From: Amycolatopsis mongoliensis
Lineage (GTDB): Bacteria; Actinomycetota; Actinomycetes; Mycobacteriales; Pseudonocardiaceae
Assembly: GCF_030285665.1 (NCBI RefSeq)
Contig: NZ_CP127295.1
Coordinates: 5,394,001-5,458,000 of the forward strand
Length of the DNA: 64,000 nucleotides
Direction of reading: 5' to 3'
Of this stretch, positions 43,077-51,932 are shown one piece after another (position 1 is the first letter of the stretch; each line of letters begins with the position of its first letter). A program made the position numbers and the translations under genes. Under the pieces are notes generated by a model that did not search any database, was not told the origin of the DNA, and saw nothing but the letters and a program-made list of their open reading frames with translations.

Positions 43077-44090
43077 TCACAGGTGGTGGGCGAAGGTTTC
43101 GTAGGCCGCGTCCGGCTCGCCGGTCGGCTCGAAGTGGCTGATGTTCTCCAGCGACGTCCACCACTCCTCGCGCGGTTTCCACGCGGCGCGCACGCGCATG
43201 CCCATCTTGACGTCCTGGGCGTCGCAGCCGAGGACGAGGTGGAGGAAGGCGATGTCGGCGCCGTCGAGCAGGATGTACGCGGCGACGTACGGCGGCTTGA
43301 TGCGCTGGCCGAGGAAGGGGACGTTGACGATGCAGAACGTCGTCACGATGCCGGTGTCGGGCAGTTCGACCTCGTCGGTGGTCGGGACGCCGTCGGTCGG
43401 GCAGGCACCGCGCGGCGGGATGTAGACCTTCTCGCAGGCGGGGCAGCGCTGGCCGATCAGCTTGCCCTCGGCGAGCCCGCGCAGGTACCGGCTCTCCTCG
43501 GGGGAAGCCGAGTGCTGGTAGCGCAGGTGCACCGGCGTGATGATCACGCTGACCGGAGCGCCTTCCTCGCGCTCGGCGACCGGGGGAGCGGACTCGGTCG
43601 GCGTGGTGTCCTCGGCGTCGACGGGCAGGAAGTAGGCGATGTCCCGGATGTGCCCGACGGTGTCGTCGGCCCACTTGACCCGCACGCGCTGTCCACTGTG
43701 GATGTTCTCGGGCGCGCCGGCGTCCACCGCGTGCAGCATCGCGGTGTCGGCGCCGTCGAGCCGGACCAGCGCCCAGGCGAAGGGCCGGCTCAGCGGCTGC
43801 CCGTCGAGCGGCTCGGGGCACCACGACCACGAGACGACGGTGCCCTCTTCGGCCACCGGGACGAACTCGCTGAGCTGTTCGGCGGTGCCGGGGTCGTGCT
43901 CGACCGGCGGAACGTGCACGCGGCCGTCACTGCCCCGGATGCCTTCGATGCGGCGTTCCCGGAGCGCGTTCACGAACCGGCCGAGGACGGGCCCGGTGGA
44001 GCGCGTGTAGTCGAAGCCGACGTTGAGGGGGGCCGCCAGGGGTGTCTCGGTCACATCCTTGAGTGAAACATGTTCTTGTTCTACCGGCAA
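43077..44090 (-). CDS. double DUF35 OB-fold protein (Rv3521 type)
   Basis: 337 residues carrying two DUF35 OB-fold units. The C-terminal unit has the rubredoxin-like zinc ribbon CPACEKVYIPPRGACPTDG; the N-terminal unit (RFVNALRERRIEGIRGSDGR) keeps the fold but lacks those cysteines. DUF35 proteins partner thiolase-like enzymes such as Ltp2, forming the active complex with acyl-CoA. The TTG at 44090 has GGAGGA close upstream; a GTG at 44054 giving MTETPLAAP is the alternative and would leave the KstR-like site at 44064 outside the coding region. Confidence 0.8.
   Translation of the reverse strand: MPVEQEHVSLKDVTETPLAAPLNVGFDYTRSTGPVLGRFVNALRERRIEGIRGSDGRVHVPPVEHDPGTAEQLSEFVPVAEEGTVVSWSWCPEPLDGQPLSRPFAWALVRLDGADTAMLHAVDAGAPENIHSGQRVRVKWADDTVGHIRDIAYFLPVDAEDTTPTESAPPVAEREEGAPVSVIITPVHLRYQHSASPEESRYLRGLAEGKLIGQRCPACEKVYIPPRGACPTDGVPTTDEVELPDTGIVTTFCIVNVPFLGQRIKPPYVAAYILLDGADIAFLHLVLGCDAQDVKMGMRVRAAWKPREEWWTSLENISHFEPTGEPDAAYETFAHHL
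44064..44077. promoter_or_regulatory. weaker KstR-like site at the DUF35 gene start
   Basis: TGAAACATGTTCTT matches the KstR pattern except for the last base. It overlaps the coding start if the TTG at 44090 is used. Possibly a second half of a tandem operator with 44120-44133. Confidence 0.4.
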
Positions 44091-44119
44091 GATTCCTCCA
44101 CGGCAGCTTCGGGTAGATG

Positions 44120-44133
44120 TGGAACGCGTTCTA
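44120..44133. promoter_or_regulatory. KstR-type operator upstream of the DUF35-ltp4-ltp3 operon
   Basis: TGGAACGCGTTCTA is an exact match to TnnAACnnGTTnnA. It lies between the echA19 stop (44136) and the DUF35 start, 30 bp upstream of the latter. Confidence 0.75.
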
Positions 44134-44135
44134 AG

Positions 44136-44924
44136 TCAGTGGCCGCGGAACTCGGGCTTTCGCTTCTCCGAGAACGCCCGCGGCCCCTCCTTGGCGTCCT
44201 CCGAAGCGAAGACCTCGATCCCGTACTGCGAGTCGAGCTTGAAGGCCTCTTCTTCGTGCAGCCCCTCGGTGTCGCGGATCGTCCGCAGGATCGCCCGGAC
44301 CGCGACCGGCCCGTTCGCGTTGACCAGTGCGGCCAGTTCCAGTGCCTTCGAGAGGGCCTGGCCGTCCGGGACCACGTGCCCGATCAGGCCGATGGCCAGT
44401 GCCTCGTCGGCCGACAGGTGGCGGCCGGTCAGCAGGATGTCCGCCGCCACCGTGTACGGGATCTGGCGCGGCAGCCGCACCGCCGAGCCGCCCATCGGGA
44501 ACAGGCCCCACCGGGCCTCGGACACCCCGAACCGGGCCGAAGTGCCCGCCACCCGGATGTCCGTCCCCTGGAGGATCTCCGTCCCGCCCGCGATCGCCGG
44601 GCCCTCGACCGCCGCGATCAGCGGCTTCGTCAGGCGGCGGCCCTTCAGGAGTCCCGGGATGTGCGCGGGGTCGAACTTGCCGGCGTCGAAGGCCTTCGAC
44701 GGCGAGTTCCGGGACATCGACTTCAGGTCCGCGCCCGCGCAGAACGCGCCGCCCGCGCCGGTCAGGACGCAGCTGCGGATCGAGTCGTCCGAGTCGACCC
44801 GGTCCCACGCCTCGACCATGATCGACATCATCTCGCCGGTGATCGCATTGCGCGCCTCGGGCCGGTTCATCGTGACGACGAGGGTCTGGCCCTCCTGTGA
44901 AACCAGCGCGTGCGGTTCACCCAC
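44136..44924 (-). CDS. echA19: enoyl-CoA hydratase for steroid side chain
   Basis: A 262-residue crotonase-fold hydratase: [40 protein letters not shown] (oxyanion hole), [20 protein letters not shown] with the catalytic Glu (GGTEI), [20 protein letters not shown]. The GTG at 44924 follows AGGAGG by 5 nt and is preferred to the ATG at 44969, which would overlap the fadD19 operator. Paired with fadD19 as in Rv3515c/Rv3516. Confidence 0.86.
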   Translation of the reverse strand: MGEPHALVSQEGQTLVVTMNRPEARNAITGEMMSIMVEAWDRVDSDDSIRSCVLTGAGGAFCAGADLKSMSRNSPSKAFDAGKFDPAHIPGLLKGRRLTKPLIAAVEGPAIAGGTEILQGTDIRVAGTSARFGVSEARWGLFPMGGSAVRLPRQIPYTVAADILLTGRHLSADEALAIGLIGHVVPDGQALSKALELAALVNANGPVAVRAILRTIRDTEGLHEEEAFKLDSQYGIEVFASEDAKEGPRAFSEKRKPEFRGH

Positions 44925-44961
44925 GGAAACCTCCTGAAGGAGCAGTGCCATTGCCCAGAAC

Positions 44962-44975
44962 GATAACATGTTCTA
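44962..44975. promoter_or_regulatory. KstR-type operator between echA19 and fadD19
   Basis: GATAACATGTTCTA matches the KstR consensus except for the first base. It lies 37 bp before the echA19 start and 10 bp before the fadD19 GTG at 44986, so one site can control both directions. Confidence 0.7.
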
Positions 44976-44985
44976 CTTTGAGGGC

Positions 44986-46602
44986 GTGGCACTCAACATC
45001 GCGGATCTTCTGGAGCACGCCGTCGACGCCGTGCCGGAGCGCGTCGCGGTCGTGTGCGGCGACCGGCGGGTCACCTTCGCCGAACTGGAGGCGCGGGCCA
45101 ACCGGCTCGCCCACCACCTCGCCGCGCACGGCGTGGGACGCGGGTCCCACATCGGGGTCTATTCCCGCAACTCGATCGAGGCCCTCGAGGCGATGATCGC
45201 CGCGTACAAGCTGCGCGCGATCGCCGTCAACGTCAACTACCGCTACGTGCACGGCGAGCTGGCCTACCTCTTCGGCGACGCCGACCTCGTCGCGCTCGTG
45301 CACGAACGCGGCTACTCCGACAAGGTCAGGGCCGTCCTCCCCGAGACGCCGAAACTGAAACACGTTGTCGTGATCGACGACGGAAGCGACGGCGACTATG
45401 CGAGCTACGGCGGCGTCGACTACGAAGCCGCGATCGAGGCGCAGTCGCCCGAGCGCGACTTCGAAGAGCGCAGCAACGACGACCTCTACATCCTCTACAC
45501 CGGCGGCACCACCGGCTACCCGAAGGGCGTGCTCTGGCGCCACGAGGACATCTGGCGCGCGCTCGGCGGCGGGATCAACTTCGTCACCGGCGAGTACGTC
45601 CCCGACGAGTGGACGCTCGCCGAGCAGGGCAAGGCCGGCAGCCTGACGCGGCTGCCCGCCGCGCCGCTGATCCACGGCGCCGCGCAGTGGGCGGCGTTCG
45701 GCGCCCTGTTCACCGGCAGCCCGGTGGTGTTCGTGCCCCGCTTCGACGCCCACGAGATCTGGAAGGCCGTCCAGGAACATAAGGTCCAGGTCCTCACGAT
45801 CGTCGGCGACGCGATGGCCCGCCCGCTCATCGAGGCCTTCCGCGAGGGCGACTACGACGCTTCGTCGGTCGTCGCCGTCTCGAGCCACGCCGCGCTGTTC
45901 TCGCAGTCGGTGAAGCAGGAGTTCGTCGAGCTCGTGCCGAACGCCGTGATCACCGACGCGATCGGCTCGTCGGAAAGCGGCTTCACCGGGATCGGCATGG
46001 TGGCCAAGGGCTCCGACCACAGCGCCGGCCCGCGGGTCAGCTTCGGCAAGGACGCCATCCTGCTCGACGACGACGGCAACCTCGTCGAGAAGAAGCCCGG
46101 CGCGGTCGGGCTGATCGGCCGCCGCGGGCACGTCCCGCTCGGCTACTACGGCGATCCCGAGAAGAGCAAGAAGATCTTCGTCGAGGTCGACGGCGTCCGG
46201 TACGTCGTCCCGGGCGACTACGCCCGCTACGAAGAGGACGGCACGGTCACCCTGCTCGGCCGGGGCTCCCAGTGCGTCAACACCGGTGGCGAGAAGGTCT
46301 ACCCGGAAGAGGTCGAGGGCGCGCTCAAATCGCACCCGGACGTCTTCGACGCACTCGTCATCGGGATCCCGGACGAGCGGACCGGCCAGCGCGTCGCCGC
46401 CGTCATCCAGCTCCGCGAGGGCGCCGAGGCCGACCTCGCGGGAATCGAGCAGCACGTCCGGGGCGAGATCGCCGGGTACAAGGTGCCGCGCACCGTCTGG
46501 CTGGCCGACGAGATCGGCCGTTCGCCCAGCGGCAAGCCGGACTACCCGTGGGCCCAGCGCTACGCCGCCGAGCACGAACCGGCCACGGCCCAGCCCGTCT
46601 AG
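44986..46602 (+). CDS. fadD19: steroid-CoA ligase
   Basis: A 538-residue ANL-superfamily acyl-CoA synthetase. P-loop LYILYTGGTTGYPKGVLWRH, then SSESGFTGIGMVAKG, PGDYARYEEDGTVTLLGRG (hinge region), CVNTGGEKVYPEEVEGALK and the catalytic lysine in GRSPSGKPDYPW. Closely follows FadD19 (Rv3515c), which activates C27/C24 steroid acids. The GTG at 44986 is chosen because ALNIADLLEHAVDAVPERVA aligns with the known N-terminus; the ATG at 44968 lies inside the KstR operator. Confidence 0.9.
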   Translation: MALNIADLLEHAVDAVPERVAVVCGDRRVTFAELEARANRLAHHLAAHGVGRGSHIGVYSRNSIEALEAMIAAYKLRAIAVNVNYRYVHGELAYLFGDADLVALVHERGYSDKVRAVLPETPKLKHVVVIDDGSDGDYASYGGVDYEAAIEAQSPERDFEERSNDDLYILYTGGTTGYPKGVLWRHEDIWRALGGGINFVTGEYVPDEWTLAEQGKAGSLTRLPAAPLIHGAAQWAAFGALFTGSPVVFVPRFDAHEIWKAVQEHKVQVLTIVGDAMARPLIEAFREGDYDASSVVAVSSHAALFSQSVKQEFVELVPNAVITDAIGSSESGFTGIGMVAKGSDHSAGPRVSFGKDAILLDDDGNLVEKKPGAVGLIGRRGHVPLGYYGDPEKSKKIFVEVDGVRYVVPGDYARYEEDGTVTLLGRGSQCVNTGGEKVYPEEVEGALKSHPDVFDALVIGIPDERTGQRVAAVIQLREGAEADLAGIEQHVRGEIAGYKVPRTVWLADEIGRSPSGKPDYPWAQRYAAEHEPATAQPV

Positions 46603-46615
46603 GAGGACACCACCA

Positions 46616-47716
46616 GTGCGGACATCCCTGTGCGACCGGCTCGGCATCGACCTGCCGATCATCGGGTTCACGCCCTCGGAGCACGTCGCCGCGGCGCTCA
46701 GCCGCGCCGGCGGGCTCGGCGTGCTCGGCTGCGTCCGGTTCAACGACGCCGCCGAGCTCGACCGGGTGCTCACCTGGATGGACGAGAACACCGGCGGCAG
46801 GCCCTACGGCGTCGACATCGTGATGCCGGCGAAGATCCCCGCCGAGGGCACCCAGGTCGACCTGGCGAAGCACATCCCGGAGGGCCACCGCGCGTTCGTC
46901 GACCGGGTGCTGAAGGAGCTTTCGGTGCCGCCGCTGCCGGACGACACCGACGAGCGCGCGGGTGTGCTCGGCTGGCTGCACTCGGTCGCCCGGTCGCACG
47001 TCGAGGTCGCGCTGAACCACCCGATCAAGCTGATCGCGAACGCGCTCGGCTCGCCGCCGGCGGACGTCATCGGCCAGTGCCACGATCGCGGTGTGCCGGT
47101 GGCGGCGCTCGCCGGGAAGGCCGAGCACGCGGTCCGGCACGTCGAGAACGGGGTCGACTTCGTGGTCGCGCAGGGCTACGAAGCCGGCGGGCACACCGGC
47201 GAAATCGCGTCCATGGTGCTGGTGCCGGAGATCGTCGACGCCGTCGACGTGCCGGTGCTCGCCGCGGGCGGGATCGGCTCCGGCCGGCAGGTGGCCGCGG
47301 CGCTCGCGCTCGGCGCGTCCGGCGTCTGGATGGGTTCGATGTGGCTCGCCACCGAGGAGTACCTGCAGACCATGGGCGAGTCCGTGGCGATGCAGCAGGC
47401 GCTGGTCGGCGCGACGTCGTCGGACACCGTCCGGACGCGGATCTACACCGGCAAGCCCGCGCGGCTGCTGAAGACCCGCTGGACCGAGGCGTGGGCCGCG
47501 GCGGACGCGCCCGAGCCGTTGCCGATGCCGCTGCAGAACCTGCTGGTTTCCCACGCCCACAACCGGATCCACGCGGCGAACGACCCGAGCGTGGTGTCGA
47601 TGCCGGTCGGGCAGATCGTCGGTCGGATGAACGCGGTCCGCCCGGTCGCCGAGGTCGTCGCCGACCTCGTCTCCGGCTACGAAGAAGCACTGTCCCGTTT
47701 GGACAAAACCCGCTGA
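46616..47716 (+). CDS. nitronate monooxygenase/IpdC-like flavin enzyme
   Basis: A 366-residue FMN-dependent TIM-barrel protein: LGIDLPIIGFTPSEHVAAAL, AQGYEAGGHTGEIASMVLVP, AAGGIGSGRQVAAALALGAS (FMN phosphate binding) and GVWMGSMWLATEEY. The family covers nitronate monooxygenases, enoyl reductases, and IpdC, which acts on CD-ring intermediates of steroid catabolism. Placed 13 bp after fadD19 behind AGGAGG, thus in the KstR-controlled unit. A role as a steroid-CoA dehydrogenase or reductase is more likely than nitronate oxidation. Confidence 0.78.
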   Translation: MRTSLCDRLGIDLPIIGFTPSEHVAAALSRAGGLGVLGCVRFNDAAELDRVLTWMDENTGGRPYGVDIVMPAKIPAEGTQVDLAKHIPEGHRAFVDRVLKELSVPPLPDDTDERAGVLGWLHSVARSHVEVALNHPIKLIANALGSPPADVIGQCHDRGVPVAALAGKAEHAVRHVENGVDFVVAQGYEAGGHTGEIASMVLVPEIVDAVDVPVLAAGGIGSGRQVAAALALGASGVWMGSMWLATEEYLQTMGESVAMQQALVGATSSDTVRTRIYTGKPARLLKTRWTEAWAAADAPEPLPMPLQNLLVSHAHNRIHAANDPSVVSMPVGQIVGRMNAVRPVAEVVADLVSGYEEALSRLDKTR

Positions 47717-47717
47717 A

Positions 47718-47774
47718 AAGCCGTGAATGGCACATTGAGGGACTCTAAGTCCCTCAATGTGCCATTCACGGCTT
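47718..47774. terminator. perfect 27-bp inverted repeat, bidirectional terminator
   Basis: Arms 47718-47744 and 47748-47774 are exact reverse complements with the loop CTA; the arm starts AAGCCGTGAATGGCACATTG. It sits exactly between two convergent genes, 1 bp and 4 bp from their stops. It has A/T at its ends but no T-run. Same design as the element at 10734-10781 but unrelated in sequence. Confidence 0.8.
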
Positions 47775-47778
47775 GAAG

Positions 47779-48621
<843 letters not shown>

Positions 48622-48704
48622 TCAGCGGCCCCATGACTACACCAGGTGCTCACATACCCGGACAACCAACTTTCTTCGGATGTTTCGGGCGGTTGGGTGA
48701 TTTC

Positions 48705-49922
48705 TCACCGGCGGATCCGGCGGACGCCGTAGGCTGCGGCGCCCAGCGCCAACGCGCCGCAGCCGGCCAGCACCGAAGGCAGCGGCAGGCTGAAGGCCAG
48801 CACCACGCACCCGGCCAGCCCGAGGACCGCCACGATCCGGGACGCGCCGCGCAGCGTCAGCGCCGCCGCGTTGGCGACCGCGTAGTACGTCAGCACCGCG
48901 AAGGACGAGAAGCCGATCGCGTCGCGCAGGTCGATCGACGCGGCGAGCACGGCGACCACGAGGCCGACGCCGAGTTCGGCGCGGTGCGGCACGTCGTGGC
49001 GCGGGTGCACGGCGGCGAAGAAGCGGGGGAGGTGGCCGTCGCGGCTCATCGCCAGCGTCGTGCGCGAGACGCCGAGGATGAGCGCGAGCAGCGAGCCGAG
49101 CGCCGCCAGCGCCGCGCCCACCCGCACGGCCGGGGCGAGCCACCCCGGGACGGCGGCGGCGATCGGGTCGGGGCTCGCGGCGAGCGCGGCCGGCCCGAGC
49201 CGGACCAGCAGCAGCACCGCCAGCGCGGCGTAGACGACGAGGGTGAGGCCGAGGGCCAGCGGGATGGCGCGGGGGATGGTCCGGGCGGGGTCGCGGACCT
49301 CCTCGCCGAGCGTCGCGAGCCGCGCGTACCCGGCGAAGGCGAAGAAGAGCAGCCCGGCCGCCTCGAGGACGCCGTCCGCGCCGGGCCAGGCGACGAGCGG
49401 CCCGCCGGCGGCCGGCCTGGTGGCCATCGCGACCGCGGCGGCGGTGAGCACGAGCAGGGTGCACGACACGATCACCCGGGTCGCGAGCGCGGACCGGTGC
49501 ACGCCGAAGTAGTTGACCGCGGTGAGCGCGGCGACGACCGCGACGGCGAACACGCTCCGCCACGGCTGCCCGAGGCCGGGCGCGGCATAGGCGACGACGG
49601 TCAGCGTCATCGCGGCGCAGCTGGCCGTCTTCCCCGTGACGAATCCCCAGCCGGCCAGGTAACCCCAGAATTCACCGAGCCTTTCCCGGCCGTAAACGTA
49701 GGTGCCGCCGGATTGGGGATAAATCGCCGCGAGCCGCGCCGAAGACATCGCATTGCAGTAGGCGACCACGGCCGCGAGGACCAACGCGATGAGCAAGCCG
49801 GCTCCCGCGGCGCGCGCCGCCGGGGCGAACGCGGCGAACACGCCGGCGCCGATCATCGAGCCCAGGCCCAGGAAAACGGCGTCGGCGAGGCCGAGACGCC
49901 GGGCAAGCGGTGTCGAACGCAT
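48705..49922 (-). CDS. APC-family amino acid permease
   Basis: A 405-residue permease with about 12 helices. GLADAVFLGLGSMIGAGVFA is the conserved first-helix motif with the GxG unwound segment; YPQSGGTYVYGRERLGEFWG and GYARLATLGEEVRDPARTIP are further APC signatures. Substrate not predictable. The ATG at 49922 follows GGAGGA by 8 nt and is preferred to 49961. Divergent from a GntR regulator 80 bp away that probably controls it. Confidence 0.85.
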   Translation of the reverse strand: MRSTPLARRLGLADAVFLGLGSMIGAGVFAAFAPAARAAGAGLLIALVLAAVVAYCNAMSSARLAAIYPQSGGTYVYGRERLGEFWGYLAGWGFVTGKTASCAAMTLTVVAYAAPGLGQPWRSVFAVAVVAALTAVNYFGVHRSALATRVIVSCTLLVLTAAAVAMATRPAAGGPLVAWPGADGVLEAAGLLFFAFAGYARLATLGEEVRDPARTIPRAIPLALGLTLVVYAALAVLLLVRLGPAALAASPDPIAAAVPGWLAPAVRVGAALAALGSLLALILGVSRTTLAMSRDGHLPRFFAAVHPRHDVPHRAELGVGLVVAVLAASIDLRDAIGFSSFAVLTYYAVANAAALTLRGASRIVAVLGLAGCVVLAFSLPLPSVLAGCGALALGAAAYGVRRIRR

Positions 49923-50002
49923 CCGGGTGATCCTCCGTGTGACGGCCGTGTTACGCGCCACAGCGAACCACGGCGCACCGGGAAACGAATAGGGTCGATT
50001 CC

Positions 50003-50776
50003 GTGCCCGCCCCTTCGCGCCATTACCGCCTCTCCGCCGACGGCCCCGTCCTCGACGGGATTCCCGAGCACGGCCGTGTCCCGCGCTACTACGCGGTCAA
50101 GGTCGAACTGCTGGCGGTGATCGCGGAACTCGGTGAAGGATCGGTGCTGCCCACGGAACGGGAACTGTGCGAGCGTTTCGAAGTGTCGAGGGCGACCGTA
50201 CGGCAGGCGGTCGGCGAGCTGGTGCTCGAGGGCAAGCTGAGCCGGCGGCAGGGGAGCGGCACGTTCGTCGCCGGCCCGAAGCTGGTGCAGCCGCTGGCCC
50301 TGGTGAGCTACACCGAAGGACTGCGGCGGCAGGGCATCCGGCCGGGCCGCAGCGTGATCACGCTGGAGCGGCGCCTGGCCGGCAGCGCGCTGGCCGCCGA
50401 CCTGCAGGTCACCTCGGACGCCGAGGTGATCCACATCGAGCGGGTGCTGCTGGCGGACGAGGAGCGCGTCGGCCTGGAGTCGACATATCTCCTGGCCGAG
50501 CGGTTCCCGACGCTGCTCGAGGTGTTCGACCCCGAGGAGTCGCTGTACGCGTGCCTGAGCGAGCGGCTCGGCGTGGTGTTCGACGGCGCCGAAGAGCGCG
50601 TCGAGACGGTGCTGGCGACCCCGCGCGAAGCCCTGCTCGTCGGCACCAACCCGGCGCTGCCGATGCTGCTCGTGCACCGCATCTCGTGGGGCCCGGACGG
50701 CTGCCCGTTCGAGCGGGTGCGCTCGCTGTACCGCGGTGACCGCCTGAGCTTCATGACCCGCCTCGGCCGCGCCTGA
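50003..50776 (+). CDS. GntR/HutC-family transcriptional regulator
   Basis: A 257-residue GntR regulator: winged HTH (GSVLPTERELCERFEVSRAT, VRQAVGELVLEGKLSRRQGS, GTFVAGPK) and a HutC-type UTRA ligand domain (DLQVTSDAEVIHIERVLLAD; ERFPTLLEVFD). This subgroup, which includes DasR and HutC, senses sugar phosphates or histidine-pathway intermediates. Divergent from an amino acid permease. Confidence 0.86.
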   Translation: MPAPSRHYRLSADGPVLDGIPEHGRVPRYYAVKVELLAVIAELGEGSVLPTERELCERFEVSRATVRQAVGELVLEGKLSRRQGSGTFVAGPKLVQPLALVSYTEGLRRQGIRPGRSVITLERRLAGSALAADLQVTSDAEVIHIERVLLADEERVGLESTYLLAERFPTLLEVFDPEESLYACLSERLGVVFDGAEERVETVLATPREALLVGTNPALPMLLVHRISWGPDGCPFERVRSLYRGDRLSFMTRLGRA

Positions 50777-50834
50777 CTGTCACGTTCTCCGCGGCGTCCT
50801 CGTTCCTCCCGCACCAACGGAACGGGAGGACGTC

Positions 50835-51215
50835 ATGAACATCGCTTTGTGGGTCGGTCAGGTCCTGCTGGCCGCGATCTTCGCGCTGTCGGGCGCGCTG
50901 AAGTCGACGATGTCGCGGCAGCGGATGCTCGAAACCGGCCAGACGGGGGCGGCGGCGTACCCGCTGCCGGTGGTGCGGTTCACCGCGATCTGCGAGCTCT
51001 TCGCCGTGGTGGGGCTGATCCTGCCGGTGCTGCTGGGGGTCGCGCCGGTGCTCACCGGCTGGGCGGCGGTGGGCCTGGCGGTGGTGATGGTGGGCGCGAT
51101 GGCGATGCACGGCCGGCTGGCGGTCGTGCGGCGGAAGCCGGCGGAATGGCGGAACGTCGGGGTCAACGGGCTGATCCTCGCGGTGTGCGTGTTCGTGGCC
51201 GTCGGCCGGCTGTGA
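50835..51215 (+). CDS. DoxX-like membrane protein
   Basis: A 126-residue, four-helix protein: VGQVLLAAIFALSGALKSTM, VVRFTAICELFAVVGLILPV, WAAVGLAVVMVGAMAMHGRL and VGVNGLILAVCVFVAVGRL, which fits the DoxX/DoxX-like family. GGGAGGA lies upstream of the ATG. Some relatives act in sulfur-stress or redox complexes; its own role is unknown. Confidence 0.8.
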   Translation: MNIALWVGQVLLAAIFALSGALKSTMSRQRMLETGQTGAAAYPLPVVRFTAICELFAVVGLILPVLLGVAPVLTGWAAVGLAVVMVGAMAMHGRLAVVRRKPAEWRNVGVNGLILAVCVFVAVGRL

Positions 51216-51256
51216 AGAGGACGGGCCGGCAACTCGTCCGGGCCGCCCATCGCCGA

Positions 51257-51284
51257 TGCAACCGTTCCGGCGTCCGCTCCGTCC
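51257..51284 (+). promoter_or_regulatory. ECF-like promoter, lipoprotein gene 1
   Basis: GCAACC (51258-51263) and CGTCC (51280-51284), with AAC and CGTC separated by 17 nt. The ATG follows 7 nt later, implying a leaderless message. A matching arrangement lies before the next lipoprotein gene. Confidence 0.45.
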
Positions 51285-51291
51285 TGCAGGT

Positions 51292-51786
51292 ATGCGCACA
51301 CTGCTGGGTACGGGTCTGCTGCTCCTCACGCTGACGGCGTGCGGGGCGGCCAACACGGCTGCGCCCGCCGGGAGCAGCACCGGACCGGAGACGCCCACGA
51401 CGTCGGCTTCGTCCTCGGTGCCGGGTTCACCGACGGTCGCGCCACCGCCGTCGCAGACCGTCGGGCGGCCGACGCAGGGCATCGCCCCGGGTGACGACGT
51501 GATCGCGGAGTCCCAGATCGATGCGCGCGGGCTGCCCGAGGGCTACCCCCGGAGTCTCACCCGCAGCCTCGACGGCAAGACGGTGATCCTCCAGGCGGAG
51601 GAGGGCGGGTGCCGCCGCGTCGCCGCGCACGTGGGTGACCAGACGCCGCAGCAGGTGGTCGTGCTGATCTCCGTGATCGCGGCGAAGAAGGGCCAGATGT
51701 GCCCGGACTACATCAAGGAGGTCAGCATCCCGCTGACCCTCGCCGAGCCGCTGGGGACGCGCACCGTGGTGCTCCGCCAGGGCTGA
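51292..51786 (+). CDS. lipoprotein, tandem paralogue 1
   Basis: A 164-residue lipoprotein with lipobox LTAC (Cys17), then a Ser/Thr/Pro/Ala-rich linker of about 50 residues and a compact domain with two conserved cysteines (EEGGC and GQMC) likely to form a disulfide. The C-terminal ~90 residues resemble those of the gene at 51933: shared blocks are LP.(G/N)YP, EGGC, GQMC and RTVVL. The family is not recognised. Confidence 0.75.
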   Translation: MRTLLGTGLLLLTLTACGAANTAAPAGSSTGPETPTTSASSSVPGSPTVAPPPSQTVGRPTQGIAPGDDVIAESQIDARGLPEGYPRSLTRSLDGKTVILQAEEGGCRRVAAHVGDQTPQQVVVLISVIAAKKGQMCPDYIKEVSIPLTLAEPLGTRTVVLRQG

Positions 51787-51801
51787 CGGCTTTCGCAGAC
51801 G

Positions 51802-51842
51802 CTGGGAGGGCCGCCCCGGGATGCCCGGGGTCGCCCTCCCAG
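51802..51842. terminator. hairpin terminator between paired lipoprotein genes
   Basis: CTGGGAGGGC (51802-51811) pairs with GCCCTCCCAG (51833-51842), and inside it CCCCGGG (51814-51820) pairs with CCCGGGG (51824-51830) around ATG. Strong GC stem 15 bp past the first lipoprotein stop. Confidence 0.65.
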
Positions 51843-51897
51843 ACCACGTCCGGGGCACTTTCCGGGAACCGGATCCGCGACCGGGTCGATCTTCCGT

Positions 51898-51925
51898 GCA
51901 ACCCCCCACCGGCCCCGTTCCGTCT
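51898..51925 (+). promoter_or_regulatory. ECF-like promoter, lipoprotein gene 2
   Basis: GTGCAACC (51897-51903) and CGTC (51921-51924), with AAC and CGTC separated by 18 nt; the ATG follows 8 nt later. Same layout as 51257-51284. Confidence 0.45.
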
Positions 51926-51932
51926 TCGGGGC

